A stretch of DNA of 64,000 bases from Pleurostoma richardsiae (Eukaryota > Ascomycota > Sordariomycetes > Calosphaeriales > Pleurostomataceae), in NCBI GenBank assembly GCA_030052745.1, contig JANBVO010000054.1, forward strand, positions 144,550 through 208,549, written 5' to 3'. Position numbers and translations under genes: made by a program. The notes under the pieces were generated by a model. It was not told the DNA's origin, did not search any database, and saw nothing but the letters and a program-made list of their open reading frames with translations. Below, in pieces: positions 54,109 through 64,000 of the stretch; positions within the stretch are counted from its first letter, which is position 1, and every line of letters starts with the position of its first letter.

Positions 54109-55236
54109 TCACGCCTGGATGTCGGCCTCCAGCCTCACCGGGACGTCCTGCGTCGCCGCCATGGCGCCCTCCGTCGCCGCCACTGACCGGGCCGACACCC
54201 CCACTTGCCCTGTCTCCTTCTCATCCTCGATGAAGACACCCAATCCTGCGAACGCCTCGAACATGCTCCTGGCGTAGTATTCCTGGACGCTGTACCCGGG
54301 GACCGTGTGGTCGCTCTGCTTCTTAGCACCTTCGAGCCAGTTGTTGGGGTAGCTGTCGCGCAGGACGTAGCGCGAGGGCGCGAGGTCCAGCCCGCCGAAG
54401 GGGTCGTACGGCTCGTCCGCCGCGGGGGCCGCCTTCTTCTTCTCCTTGAGCCCGCGGATCGAGATGCCAGTTCCCCCGGCGGCGGCGGCCCGCAGCGCCG
54501 CGGCCGTCTCCACGCTGGCTGCCAGCTCCTCGCGGCGGTGCTGCCCGCGCTTCTTGAGGATGACGCGGCCGGCGGCGCCCTCGGGGGCCTCGGCCAGGCT
54601 GTCGAGGTCGGCCTCGCGCTGGCGGGCGAGCCGCTGCCGCTCCTCCTCCTCCAGGCGCATCAGCTCGGCGCGGCGCTGGCGGGCGCCCTCGCGCTCGGCG
54701 GCCAGCTGCCGGCGGGACATCTCCTGCTGGCGCTCGCCGGCGCGGCGGTTGCGCTCGATGTCGGCCTTGTGCTCGGCCTCCCACTGGGCGAGCTGGGCCT
54801 CGGCGCGGCGGCGCGCGGCGTCGGAGCCGTTGACGAGGTCGAAGGTCAGCGACTCGACCATCTCGAGGTACTCGTTGTAGGCGTCGAGGGACTCGAAGTC
54901 GTCCTCGGTCTGGTTGAAGACGGCGGCGACGCGCCGGCGGATGTCGACCTCGCGCTCGACGGCCAGGTCGCCGAAGTACGCGGCCTTGAAGCCCTTGCGG
55001 CGCAGCGTCTTGTGGCAGCCCGCGTAGGGGCACTGGTTGGGGCCGTTCTCGAACAGGCGGTTGACGCAGCCGCTGCACATCGGGTGGTAGCACTCCGGGT
55101 TGATGAGGAACTCGAGGTCCTTGTTGAGATAGCGCAGCGTCTTGCACACGGGGCAGATGTCGCCATCCGACACGGACGGGGTGACGCCCACGGTCGTCAA
55201 TGGGCGGCCCGTGGCGAGGGAGGCCTTGCGAGACAT
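54109..55236 (-). CDS. TFB3: TFIIH/CAK assembly factor TFB3 (MAT1)
   Basis: A single 375-residue frame without introns. The N-terminal RING finger (C3HC4) starts at C28 (CPVCKTLRYLNKDLEFLINP, then ECYHPMCSGC and CPYAGC). The linker FNQTEDDFESLDAYNEYLEM is the conserved MAT1 segment, followed by a long charged coiled coil (about 140-230) and a C-terminal hydrophobic region (EPYDPFGGLDL, YVLRDSYPNNWLEGAKK, YYARSMFEAFAGLGVFI). MAT1/Tfb3 links the Kin28/CDK7-cyclin H kinase to core TFIIH in transcription initiation and nucleotide excision repair. It is divergent from nudC across 410 bases. The very high GC in the coiled coil produces long false frames on the other strand. Confidence 0.95.
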   Translation of the reverse strand: MSRKASLATGRPLTTVGVTPSVSDGDICPVCKTLRYLNKDLEFLINPECYHPMCSGCVNRLFENGPNQCPYAGCHKTLRRKGFKAAYFGDLAVEREVDIRRRVAAVFNQTEDDFESLDAYNEYLEMVESLTFDLVNGSDAARRRAEAQLAQWEAEHKADIERNRRAGERQQEMSRRQLAAEREGARQRRAELMRLEEEERQRLARQREADLDSLAEAPEGAAGRVILKKRGQHRREELAASVETAAALRAAAAGGTGISIRGLKEKKKAAPAADEPYDPFGGLDLAPSRYVLRDSYPNNWLEGAKKQSDHTVPGYSVQEYYARSMFEAFAGLGVFIEDEKETGQVGVSARSVAATEGAMAATQDVPVRLEADIQA

Positions 55237-55646
55237 CGTCGACGGTTTCTCGGCTTAGAGGAGGGATATTCTCGTGGATGAGACGTGCTTCATCGGCACG
55301 AAGAGCTTGCGACCATACGAAGCCCTTTCGCAATGCAAGAGAATAGGTTTGAAAAGTGTCTCCGGACTGTTAGAGAGTGTCAAGGCGTCGAGATGAAGGT
55401 CGGCTCGCTTTATTCCTGATGAGGCTGACAAACGACCCTAGAAGTAGCTCCGTACCTACCTGTAGTTGCGTACCTCCAGTGCTTAGAGGGCACCCTATTG
55501 GCCGGTGAATTGGCGGGGTTGTAGGAGCTCCAGAGCTCAAAAGTTGCCCCGCCAAACACATTCAATCGTCTTTGATCGTTCCATGAGCTTCGAGAAGCAC
55601 GCATAATCCTCAAAAGCACACACACGAGACAGCACAAACACAAAAG
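55237..55646. promoter_or_regulatory. Shared promoter of TFB3 and nudC
   Basis: A 410-base divergent promoter region. A GTAC-rich string (CTCCGTACCTACCTG at about 55448) related to the 34.6-kb motif lies near its centre, the only notable element. Confidence 0.45.
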
Positions 55647-56383
55647 ATGGCAGACAAAGGTATCTATTGGAGCCCTCATCATAATACGCGCCTTTCTGCT
55701 TCCGTCCAAATCGAGCTGACTGGAAAGATCCCGCAGAGCTCAGCCCAGCAGAGGAAGCCGCCGCCCGCGCCAAGGAGCAGGCAGAGCAGGATGCCCTGCC
55801 GTATAAGTGGTCGCAGACCATTGCCGACGTCGACATCACCTTCACCGTTCCGGGTAACCTGAAGGGTCGGGATCTCAAAGTCGATATCTCGAAGCACAAG
55901 GTGGTGGCCGGCATCAAGGGCCAGGAGCCCGTCATAAATGTATGCACAGAGAAACCGACCTCGAGCGTCAATACGGCCTGTGATCCCTGGTCGGCTGTGA
56001 TATCTGTGTACTAACACCGGAGATGAACATAGGGTGACCTCCCGCACGCGGTCCACGTCGATGACTCGACCTGGACGTTGACGTCCGCACCCGACGGTAA
56101 CAAGACAGTGGAGATTCACCTCGACAAGGTCAACAAGATGGAGTGGTGGCCGCACGTGGTAACGACGGCGCCCAAGATCGATGTCACCAAGATCACGCCG
56201 GAGAACTCCAAGCTGTCGGACCTGGACGGCGAGACGCGCGGCATGGTCGAGAAGATGATGTTTGACCAGCGCCAGAAGGAGATGGGCCTCCCCAGCTCGG
56301 ATGAGCAGAAGAAGCTGGACATCCTCAAGAAGTTCCAGGAGCAGCACCCGGAGATGGACTTCAGTAACGCCAAGATCAACTAG
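55647..56383 (+). CDS. nudC: Nuclear distribution protein NudC
   Basis: Three exons: a 13-base first coding exon 55647-55659, then 55737-55939 and 56033-56383, giving 188 residues, close to Aspergillus nidulans NudC. Introns are 77 bases (GTATCT...CCGCAG) and 93 bases (GTATGC...CATAG). Joined start is [20 protein letters not shown]; the CS domain begins [17 protein letters not shown] and includes [27 protein letters not shown] and the KMEWWPHVV strand. The C-terminus has the conserved [20 protein letters not shown] and ends [12 protein letters not shown]. NudC acts as a cochaperone for dynein/LIS1-pathway proteins in nuclear migration. Reading through intron 1 gives an unrelated peptide, so the micro-exon is essential. 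Confidence 0.94.
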
Positions 56384-57030
56384 GAGGCACAGTTGTACAA
56401 TACAAAGATGCGACAAAGGGCCCTGCTCTCGAGAGTCGAGGGTGGTGTCAAGAGCAGAGTAGATATATAGGCGCAGCGGACCACGAAGGATATGTGGCCG
56501 ATCGACAGGACGATGGGAGAATCTTGCTCTATCGAGGGTTATATGAATAATGACAATCAAAAATCCTCTGCCTGCAGCGAAATGTACGGGGTGAAACGAA
56601 TCACCGAAGACCACAGATAACAAAGGTCGTGGTGTCAGAGAGCCCCGTCTATTTCGGTCTTGGAACCGCTAGTAATGTGAATGCAGATTGAGACGCTGCG
56701 ACACATCAATTGTCAATGAGCGTTCCTGTCCCACAGCCACACAATAGAAGTAAAAGCCGTGGAATTGGCCGTCTCAGGTACCTAGTGATGACCTCGTCTT
56801 CTTACCCAGGCAGCGCGGCTATATGACGGCGCTTTTCACGTCTTGCACGGCCGGTCAAGCGCCTGTCTGCAACCTGCTGTTAGCACGGCACATATGGGTT
56901 AGCAACGCTGGTTGATGGGACGAGTCGCATGTCGACTCCGACATAGTCACAGGTCTGAAGACAGCATCCAGACTAGTGCAGATGAATCGATTCATTCCAC
57001 AGCAGACTGTCTAGTGGCAAGAAGTCACCA
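56384..57030. other. Convergent 3' region, nudC and URI genes
   Basis: A 647-base spacer. The sequence near 56520-56570 is AT-rich. No supported gene or repeat. Confidence 0.4.
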
Positions 57031-58836
57031 CTACTGCCTAGACAGTCGAGCAGCCTTGAATCTACTCATCCGTTTCGGGCCCCCTTCTTCTTCGCTCAGT
57101 GGCCTGATGGGATTCTCATCCTCCTTCATGAAACCGCCTTCTTTCTGAATAAGGCGATTGCGCATCCGATGGTATTCGACCGCTGCTTCTTGATGAATAA
57201 GGGCAGCGTCGAACTCGTCAGGCGCTTTCGGCTCGGCAGGTACGTCCCTTTCAAGCACCTGCTCCGCGATGGTCTTCCCCTCGGGCCCCGAAGGTGCGAC
57301 ACTAACTCCGGTGTCGTCGTCCAAGAATCTTGAGGGTACGTCCGTCGGACCTTTGGGGACGCTCGTGCCGATCGTCGTCGACGCGACGAAGTTATTCCTC
57401 TCTCCATTCATCGTACTCGTAGTCAGGTCTTTTCTGAACCTCGACACTTTCTTAGGCTGGGTATCGGCATTGCGCCGAACCTTGCGGGTTCCTTCAACCA
57501 CTACATCGCTAACAGGATTCACTTGAGCCTCGGATTTCCTGTCAGTCGGTTGGATCCGCACCTCGTCCGGGGCGATATCCAGGCTCTCGGAAAACCTCAC
57601 AGCCCGCGCCTCCGCCTTAGGCTGTTTCGGTTTCTTCATATTGGACCCAGGAGCAGCGGCCCCATTCTGCGATGACTCGCTGACGACAGTGATTCTCCCG
57701 ACACCCTCTTCTGGAACTGCCGTCTCCGGCTGATCTCGCGAAGATGTAGACGACTCAACCCCTAATCGTTTTTCCAGTTCAAGCATCCTCTGCCGGTAGT
57801 CGTCGTCGATGACGCTGTACTTATACCGCCCATATTGATCTTCGTCATCGTCATCATCTTGGCCATCCTCACCATCGTCATAGCCTTCATCATCTGACTC
57901 GTCTGACTCGATGGCGAGCTCGGCGACGATGGGAGCAATATCCGACATGCCGTATCGTAGCATTTCCCGTCTGAGCTCGGCGTCTTCGTCCGACTCGTCA
58001 ATAGGTATCACTGGCGGTTCTGCACCCGGGAGCTGCTGTTCTCTGGCCTTCTGCATGATAGATTGTAGCCGTTTCGCTGCCGTCGACGTGGGTTCCTCGT
58101 CTTCACTTGTGTCATGGCCGGGTTTTGTATCTTCCGCGAAAGATACCGTCTTTTTCAGCGTAGGGCGTTTGGACGGCACCTCGGCCTCCGGCGCAGGATC
58201 AGAAGTGGAGGCGAGTACCTGCGATCGAGCAGAACCGTCCTCCCGCTTCTCACCCGATCTATTCTCCTCGGCGACAGTTTCTGGCTTCTGCTCCAGTCCA
58301 GGAAGGTCCTTGATTCCAGCTTTCTCCAGAGCCTCGAGGAGCTGAGGCTTAACGTCACCAGGCTTCTGGATGCGATATGAGAGCACGTTGTCATCATCGT
58401 CCAGCTGCTCTATGATGTCCGTAACCGCCTCGCCATCCTCATGCCGCACATCCGGATTGCTGACGATGGTAGCCGCTGCTAGCTTATTCTCAGCCGCCCC
58501 CAGCTGCTTCTCCAGCGTTCCAACATTCTGGGACACGTAGTCTATCCGGCGCGAGAGGATGTTCACGATCTTCTCGGGCTCCTTGAAGTTTGTCGCCCCG
58601 ATGATCTCAGCGACCTCCTTCTGGTTGACGATCTGCCCGTCGAAGTCCCTCCGTATCCTGGCGAGATCCTTCCGACCGACGGGAGCCGGGAGGCTCTCGA
58701 TTTCCTCCTTGAGAGCTTCGTATTCGGCTTCCCAGAGCTGCCAATGCTGGAGCGCGTTCCGTAGACGCTCGACGTTCTGTTCCAGTAACTGGATGTGCCT
58801 TTCCAGATCGAGGAAGCTGTCCTTCACAGCAGCCAT
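57031..58836 (-). CDS. URI1/Bud27-like prefoldin-fold protein (unconventional prefoldin)
   Basis: A single 601-residue frame starting at 58836 (MAAVKDSFLDLERHIQLLEQ); the frame stays open 17 codons further upstream but that segment looks non-conserved. Residues 1-135 form a prefoldin-like helical hairpin around a beta core (EEIESLPAPVGRKDLARIRR, then KEPEKIVNILSRRIDYVSQN). The middle and C-terminus are acidic and low complexity with a very acidic block (DEGYDDGEDGQDDDDDEDQY) and a conserved DUF3835-like end (HQEAAVEYHRMRNRLIQKEG, then RMSRFKAARL). Proteins of this type, Bud27 in yeast and URI in animals, help assemble RNA polymerases through RPB5 and affect TOR signalling. The assignment rests on overall architecture and these motifs. 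Confidence 0.82.
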   Translation of the reverse strand: MAAVKDSFLDLERHIQLLEQNVERLRNALQHWQLWEAEYEALKEEIESLPAPVGRKDLARIRRDFDGQIVNQKEVAEIIGATNFKEPEKIVNILSRRIDYVSQNVGTLEKQLGAAENKLAAATIVSNPDVRHEDGEAVTDIIEQLDDDDNVLSYRIQKPGDVKPQLLEALEKAGIKDLPGLEQKPETVAEENRSGEKREDGSARSQVLASTSDPAPEAEVPSKRPTLKKTVSFAEDTKPGHDTSEDEEPTSTAAKRLQSIMQKAREQQLPGAEPPVIPIDESDEDAELRREMLRYGMSDIAPIVAELAIESDESDDEGYDDGEDGQDDDDDEDQYGRYKYSVIDDDYRQRMLELEKRLGVESSTSSRDQPETAVPEEGVGRITVVSESSQNGAAAPGSNMKKPKQPKAEARAVRFSESLDIAPDEVRIQPTDRKSEAQVNPVSDVVVEGTRKVRRNADTQPKKVSRFRKDLTTSTMNGERNNFVASTTIGTSVPKGPTDVPSRFLDDDTGVSVAPSGPEGKTIAEQVLERDVPAEPKAPDEFDAALIHQEAAVEYHRMRNRLIQKEGGFMKEDENPIRPLSEEEGGPKRMSRFKAARLSRQ

Positions 58837-59877
58837 TGAAAAGAATTGAGCAGCTCTCTTTTCAGTGAGTCTCACGTTTGCACACAAACTTAGAAGCTAT
58901 TTGGAGAAGTGAGCGTGCCAGTAAAAAAAAAGTTCCGTCATCAAAGTCTGACGCCTGTTGTCTAAGTCACGTGTAAAATTACATAATCAACATGTTCAAC
59001 ATCAAATCAGGTAGGTAGGTACCTTACGAACCTAGGTGTCTTTTTGGCTCGTGGCATTGTATCTTGCATTTTATCTTTTTCGCAGACGTGTCTCAACGTC
59101 TACTTTCGATCTAGATCGTTGTTGTATGAATTGGATGGCTCGTTTGGCCTGTCAATCTCGTGGTCTATCGGGCCTGATCGGCTGTGTTGGCCTAAGTTTA
59201 TTTAATCTGTGGGTACCATACATAGCTTCGATGAGCACTTGTGCAGATTGTACTGTAGAGCTCGAAGAAGAGTTTACGAACAGTGAACCCTATAGGCCTC
59301 CTCCATGACTACTACTTTACTACCTACCTATCTATAGGGCCTGAGATGTCTACCTAGACTTAGATCCTACACATGCCTACACCTGCTGCTGCTACATACC
59401 CACTACTCTAATATGCCTACTACTCTTACACACCTATTACTCCGACACAGCTACTACACTCACATACCCACTACTTCAATATACCTTCCACTCTTACGTG
59501 CCCACTCCTCTTATATACCCACTACTCTCACATATCTACTATTCCTATAGGCCTACTGTTCTTACACACCTACTACTTCTATAAACCTATTGTTCTTACA
59601 TGTCTACGACTATTATACGCCCACTACTCCTACATTCCTACCACTCCTACATGCCATCCTTAAAAGATTGATACTTGGAGGTCTTGAACACTTGTGGGTT
59701 TAGAGGAGTCTTAAACTTATAATACTTGTAGATCCAGAACTGGTTCCAATACATTTGTACTGTAAGCATTCATCGGTCCAGATATTGCCCATCTTTTCTA
59801 TGCGCTCAAGATCCAAAAGAACAAAATAATCTCCATTGAGAGTTCATACAACTCCGTAGTCACAAGTACAGCCCCAT
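58837..59877. other. Intergenic, URI promoter and permease 3' flank, AT-rich
   Basis: A 1.0-kb low-GC region. It holds a CAGGTAGGTAGGTACC-type motif at about 59011-59036, and a diverged 17-bp tandem array (listed separately). An 80-90 codon open frame at about 59036-59308 is AT-rich and looks non-coding. Confidence 0.45.
59384..59655. repeat. Diverged 17-bp tandem array
   Basis: About 16 consecutive 17-base units in perfect register, consensus TACTACTCYTACAYACC, span 59384-59655 with no indel visible between units. Units differ by several substitutions each, mainly C/T and A/G exchanges. The array begins with a TGCTGCTGCTACATACC unit and ends TACCACTCCTACATGCC. Because 17 is not a multiple of three it is unlikely to be coding. 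It lies just downstream of the permease stop. Confidence 0.85.
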
Positions 59878-61490
59878 CTACCTCTTGAAGTAGCTCTTCT
59901 CGACGCTCCTCAGCACAAGGTAGGAAGTCATCGAGAACGCAAACGCCAGCTCGAAGCCGACGTCGCCGCCGAAGTCGCCGCCGCAGAGCTTGCCGATCGG
60001 GCCCGTGAACCACACCTGCGCCATGCCCAGGATGGCGCCCATGACGCCGAAGCAGAACGCGGTGACGGGGGCCGCCCCGATGGGCAGCCGCCCGGCGTGG
60101 TCGTAGTCCTCGGGGTGGTAGCCGCCGAACCCACGCCGGAAGACGAAGTGCTCCGTGAGGGAGACGCCCTCGTAGATGGCCAGCCAGTAGCCGATGATGA
60201 GCATGAAGTTCTCGAGCCAGCTCTCGAAGTGCGAGTAGCCCGGGATGGAGATGGCCACGTACGCGCAGGTCCCCAGGAAGACCCAGATGAAGCGTGGCAC
60301 GCGCTGCGTCCACTTCGCAAGGACCTGCAGTGAGAGCGCCACCGAGTAAATGTTGGGACAATTGTTTGCAACAATGGACAACGCTAACAAAATAAGGCAG
60401 AAATCGCCGAAGCGGCCCAGGGGCGGTACGAGGACGGTTGCGAGAAGGCCGCCGATGCCTGAGTCGAAGTAGGCGTCGGTGAAGGAGTCGTCCGTGGAGG
60501 CGGCGGTCATGACGGCGGCGCCAAGGAGCTCGGTGAAGACAAGGGGAAAGAACAAGCCACCGAACGTCCACAGGAAGACAGAGGTACGTCTAGTGTTCAC
60601 AGGTTGGTAGACCGTATAGTCGGCGGCGTACGACGTCCAGCCGGTCGCGAAGCCGTAGACGGACGCGGCGAAAGAGAGCACGCTGCCGGCTTCGGTTGGA
60701 CCCGTGGCCATAGGCAGGAGGTTGTTGAACTTGCCCGAGTGGCCGAACTCGCCCGCGACGATAAGGAAGATGATAAAGCATGGGATCCATGACCATCTCT
60801 CGTAATGATGGACGATCTTGTAACCGAAGGTGCAGATGATGAGGGTGGAAACCGCGATGACGAGGATCCCAGCCCACCCCGGCATGTCGCTATTGACGGC
60901 ATGGAATAGCTGAGCACCCACTATCACGTTAACACTGCTCCATCCGATGCAGGCGAGGACGTTGAAGATGGCAACTTCATTCTGTTAGTCGCAGTCCAGA
61001 AAGGCGGTGGGGACAGCGGAGACTCACTCAGTTTCACTCCATAGAAGCCAAAGTAGAATCTGGAGAGGACCATCTGGCGAAGGCCGAAGCGGGGACCGAA
61101 GGTCGAGAAGAAGCACACGGGGAGAATTCCGAGGATGTTGATGAAGATGATGGTCAGAGCTGTATCAAGGAAGCCCAGGCTGAAGACAGGAAGGGCGAGA
61201 GCACCGATCGCGAAACTCGACACCACCATGTTCGCCGAAAGCCACATAGTACCGATCTTTGACATGCTGGTGTCGGTGCGCTCGTCGCTGGGGACGCGCT
61301 CGATTCCTCTCTGCTCGACACCGAATTTGCCAGCGAATCGCTGCAGCCTGGCGTAGAGGCTGTCGCCGGCAACGAACTCATCCTTGTGCACAGCGCCCTC
61401 ATCCCCAACGTACCCAACTCCGGTGTCCGGCTCGTGAAAGGGCACATTGGTGCCCTTTTCACCCATATCAAAATCTGTTTTCAGCGCCAT
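59878..61490 (-). CDS. NCS1-family purine-cytosine permease (FCY2/FcyB-like)
   Basis: Two exons, 61028-61490 and 59878-60974, joined by a 53-base intron (GTGAGT donor, CTAAC branch, GAAG acceptor), giving 519 residues. The start is the ATG at 61490; codons upstream are open but begin with GTG. About twelve hydrophobic segments follow a soluble N-terminal region. Family motifs are visible: GTMWLSANMVVSSFAIGALA in helix 1, GPRFGLRQMVLSRFYFGFYG, the join GVKLIAIFNVLACIGWSSVN, VYGFATGWTSYAADYTVYQP, and LALSIVANNCPNIYSVALSL. Fungal FCY2/FcyB proteins import cytosine, adenine, guanine and hypoxanthine by proton symport at the plasma membrane. The exact substrate cannot be fixed from sequence. Confidence 0.93.
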
Positions 61491-63850
61491 CTCGGCTCGA
61501 AATTCGCGTAGCACACGACGCTGCTAGGGAGGACCCAGGGGTAACGATTGCCAGTGCCGCTTCACACTCTCGAGGTGTTTGAGTATTGTAGGGCAAGGCG
61601 AGATTGCACAGGGTTGATGGGATAAACGGGACAGTAGGAGGAAGGTTCAGCCAGGTCTTAAGTAGCTGTGGGATCAACAAGTTGAAGATCGGGGCCGAAA
61701 CCAACAAGAGACGGAAAGCGCCGAAAGCAGATCGAAGAGCTCCAGGCCGCTTCCGCAAGGAACATGGGGGTAGAAGCGACACTTTAATGCCCGTAGATCT
61801 TGCATCGAAAAGCAACCCACCGGTACTTACCAGCGGGATCACCCCCCCTTGCCTCTGCCATATGGCGCGTGTCTGCAGTGTCGCCGAAGTGGAGGACACC
61901 GGGCCCGGGGAAACACGATCGTACTCCGTAGAAAGCCCATCATCACCATGTCGAGCAGCAGTTTCTGATCGGGGACGGCACCAGAAGAAGGAAGGGGTGG
62001 TGGAAGGGTGCCTTAGCCTGCAGCGATAAGCGTCCTGGTGCGGCCCTCTGTACCCATCCACGCCCTCTGCAACACACGAGAGCGGGCCTATCACGCAAGC
62101 CTGTCACGCCTTGAAGGGGCATGATCGTACCGCAGGTCGTCGAAAGAGGTCCAGGGCCATGGATCATTAGGCTGCGGAGCTGTGAGCTAGGCGGCGCGAG
62201 TGGTCAGAAGGCGGCATGAACAGCTCGTGGAGCCGGGCCTAGAAACAGGCTAGAAGCTCGAATAGACTACGTTCGGTCCCGCCGTGATAAACACATCATC
62301 GTGGCGTCCATTCCAGTGAACAGAGCGCGCGAGGCATCCTGTCCTTCTTCCTAACACAAGTTGGTACGGTGTGCGCAAGGACAGCAACAGAGCAGCAGGC
62401 GAGGACACCCTCGACGATGCTCTTGCCCCCCGTGTCTCGGTGTCGATAACTCGAGATGAATGGTGGAGCGTCGCTTGTGGGGGAATATCCCTGACGAGAC
62501 TCGGTGATTAACAGATAGAAAGGGGGGCAACCATTTGTGATACTGTCGGCAAATCACAACTCGTGCAGCTGCGAAAAGCTTATCTCTTCCACCACCCGCC
62601 CAAACCGGCAAGTGTCTGCGGTCGACGATCCTGGGGTCTCTCTGAGCGTGGCGTTTTGGGGAATTCGTCATTGGCCGCGACGACTGCGCTAGCTGGCTGA
62701 TGATAAGAGAGAGAGCCAGCTGAGGAGCTTGTTCGAAGGCGAGGCCGAAGCATCGAGACCTGAACCAGCTGCCAATTCCGTCCTCACTGCAGGCGGCCAA
62801 TGCAGAGGGAGAGGGGGGAGCGGGTCAAGACCAGCCGCAAAAAGCAGCGGCAGCGACACGATGGTCTGGCGAAGTATGAGACATATTGGACAGGCGTCAT
62901 ACAGGAGGTTGGCCATGTCCCCCAAGATGACGGAGCCAGCCTACCAGCCTACCAGGAGCCATCGGCGGCATGTCAGCGGAGTTCGCCCGTCTGCGGCCCC
63001 CGGCGCCCATCTCAGATCTCCTTCTTGGCAGGGTCTTCCTTCTCCCCTGCCAAGCGGCCATGACCTACGCCTGTCGGCGTGTCGCAGCCTGCAGTCAGCG
63101 ACTCGGTATATTCGCAGAGCGTATAACTACCATTGTGCTCAGCACAATGCAGGTTTCTCCCATTATCCAACCATCCCACGACTCATCACGCCGGACAAGT
63201 CCGACGTTGGGTGCACAAGGTGAAGCAGGAACTCTTATGCTGCACAACCTCTGCTCAGAGCTTGTAGCGTCTATCCGTCTCAGAGTGAGACTGCAGAGTT
63301 AGACGCAATGGTTGTCCTACCCCGAGCACGAGTGCTGCCCAGGATGCATATTGCATGCGTCCCGATCTGCTCTCACTTTATTTGCACATTCCAATGATGA
63401 TCGGGCTTTCTGCGAAGCCAAGGGTTACTCAGCGTTCCCCCTACTTCCATGTATTGCTTAGATAGAGAGTGGCTCCTGCTGTGAGACTCAGCTGCAGCTA
63501 TTCATCTTCGGAAGATTGCGATGTGTTTGTCTTCCAAGAGCTGCTGGAGCAAACTGCATATAGACAGTCCCTCCCTGTCTCACTCACCTAGTCCCGCTCG
63601 GAGCCTCAATCGTCGTAGCCTTGGCGCCGAAAAGGTCCAACTCAGTGATGCCGGTGTATAAGGCCGGGCTCTTGACATTAGAAAAAGAGGATTGGTACAA
63701 GCCATGGCCTGCAATGGGGGGCGTCTGTCCCACAACCATTGTCTTAGGACTGCTCTCTTATCAGTTGAAGTAACCGATCGAGTGGCTGCATCGTAACATA
63801 CTCTACATCCTTCTAGGTCACTGTTGACCATGCTGTTCATGTTTAGGGGA
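61491..63850. other. Intergenic, permease promoter and right flank
   Basis: A 2.4-kb region upstream of the permease gene with several short overlapping open frames, none with a recognisable domain or coding-like signature. No tRNA, transposon or other repeat seen until the minisatellite at the edge. Confidence 0.4.
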
Positions 63851-64000
63851 GGAGGTAGGTTAGGAGAGGAGGTAGGTTAGGAGAGGAGATAGGTTAGGAG
63901 AGGAGGTAGGTTAGGAGAGGAGGTAGGTTAGGAGAGGAGGTAGGTTAGGAGAGGAGGTAGGTTAGGAGAGGAGGTAGGTTAGGAGAGGAGGTGGGTTAGG
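63851..64000. repeat. G-rich 17-bp minisatellite, cut by the window edge
   Basis: Almost nine copies of GGAGGTAGGTTAGGAGA, nearly identical (single-base variants GGAGATAGG and GGAGGTGGG), run to the last base. On the plus strand the array has no C at all, so it is a strongly strand-biased G/A/T sequence with closely spaced GG and GGA runs. It is not the fungal telomere repeat TTAGGG, but contains TTAGG. Its true length is unknown. Confidence 0.95.

Noticed and set aside
54205-55281. 358-codon open frame antisense to TFB3
   Set aside because: Shadow frame in GC-rich coiled-coil DNA with repetitive VEVGLALAGEPLP-type composition; TFB3 RING and linker motifs identify the real strand.
62729-63223. 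164-codon frame upstream of the permease
   Set aside because: Low-complexity Gly/Arg/Ser composition, overlaps other open frames on both strands, no domain.

Overview
The window looks like a gene-dense chromosomal segment of a filamentous ascomycete (Pezizomycotina, most likely Sordariomycetes). The evidence is GC-rich coding sequence, short introns of about 45-90 bases with GTRNGN donors, CTRAC/CTGAC branch points and YAG acceptors, and a typical gene set (nudC, PRM10-type transporter, TFIIS, CYP52, URI/Bud27, FCY2-type permease). No transposon, CRISPR, rRNA or convincing tRNA gene was seen. I rebuilt about 28 protein genes by joining exons; in almost every case reading frames close exactly across the proposed introns.

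Layout. 0.3-10 kb: DsbA-fold protein, PRM10/ThrE-type amino-acid exporter, 2OG-Fe(II) oxygenase-like protein, FRG1 homolog, WDR89-like WD40 protein. 10-17.4 kb: HRD3/SEL1L ERAD component, Sfr1/Mei5 recombination factor, RCR-type membrane protein, a conserved acidic protein of unknown role. 17.6-26.5 kb: alanyl-tRNA synthetase with an in-frame mitochondrial-type leader and an in-frame ORF after its stop, MidA-family methyltransferase, membrane-anchored cysteine-synthase-like enzyme, TFIIS. 27.6-44.6 kb is more spaced and accessory in character: F-box protein, a P450, ELO fatty-acid elongase, THEM6-like thioesterase, DHA2 multidrug MFS transporter, a small secreted protein with an internal duplication, and a CYP52-type P450. 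45.6-61.5 kb: secreted Ala/Ser-rich GPI-type protein with Trp repeats at putative Kex2 sites, mitochondrial aspartyl-tRNA synthetase, AP180/CALM, TFB3/MAT1, nudC, URI1/Bud27, NCS1 purine-cytosine permease. The right edge is a G-rich 17-bp minisatellite that runs off the window.

Most genes are housekeeping: transcription (TFIIS, TFB3, URI), translation (cytosolic/mitochondrial AlaRS, mitochondrial AspRS), ER quality control (HRD3), endocytosis (AP180), DNA repair (Sfr1) and nuclear migration (nudC). The elongase, thioesterase and CYP52 within about 12 kb share a fatty-acyl theme, but no core biosynthetic enzyme is present, so I do not call a metabolite cluster. The most unusual items are the two secreted repeat proteins (41.4-41.8 and 45.6-46.7 kb), the AlaRS leader and post-stop ORF (17.6-21.4 kb), and the two 17-bp tandem arrays (59.4-59.7 and 63.85-64 kb).
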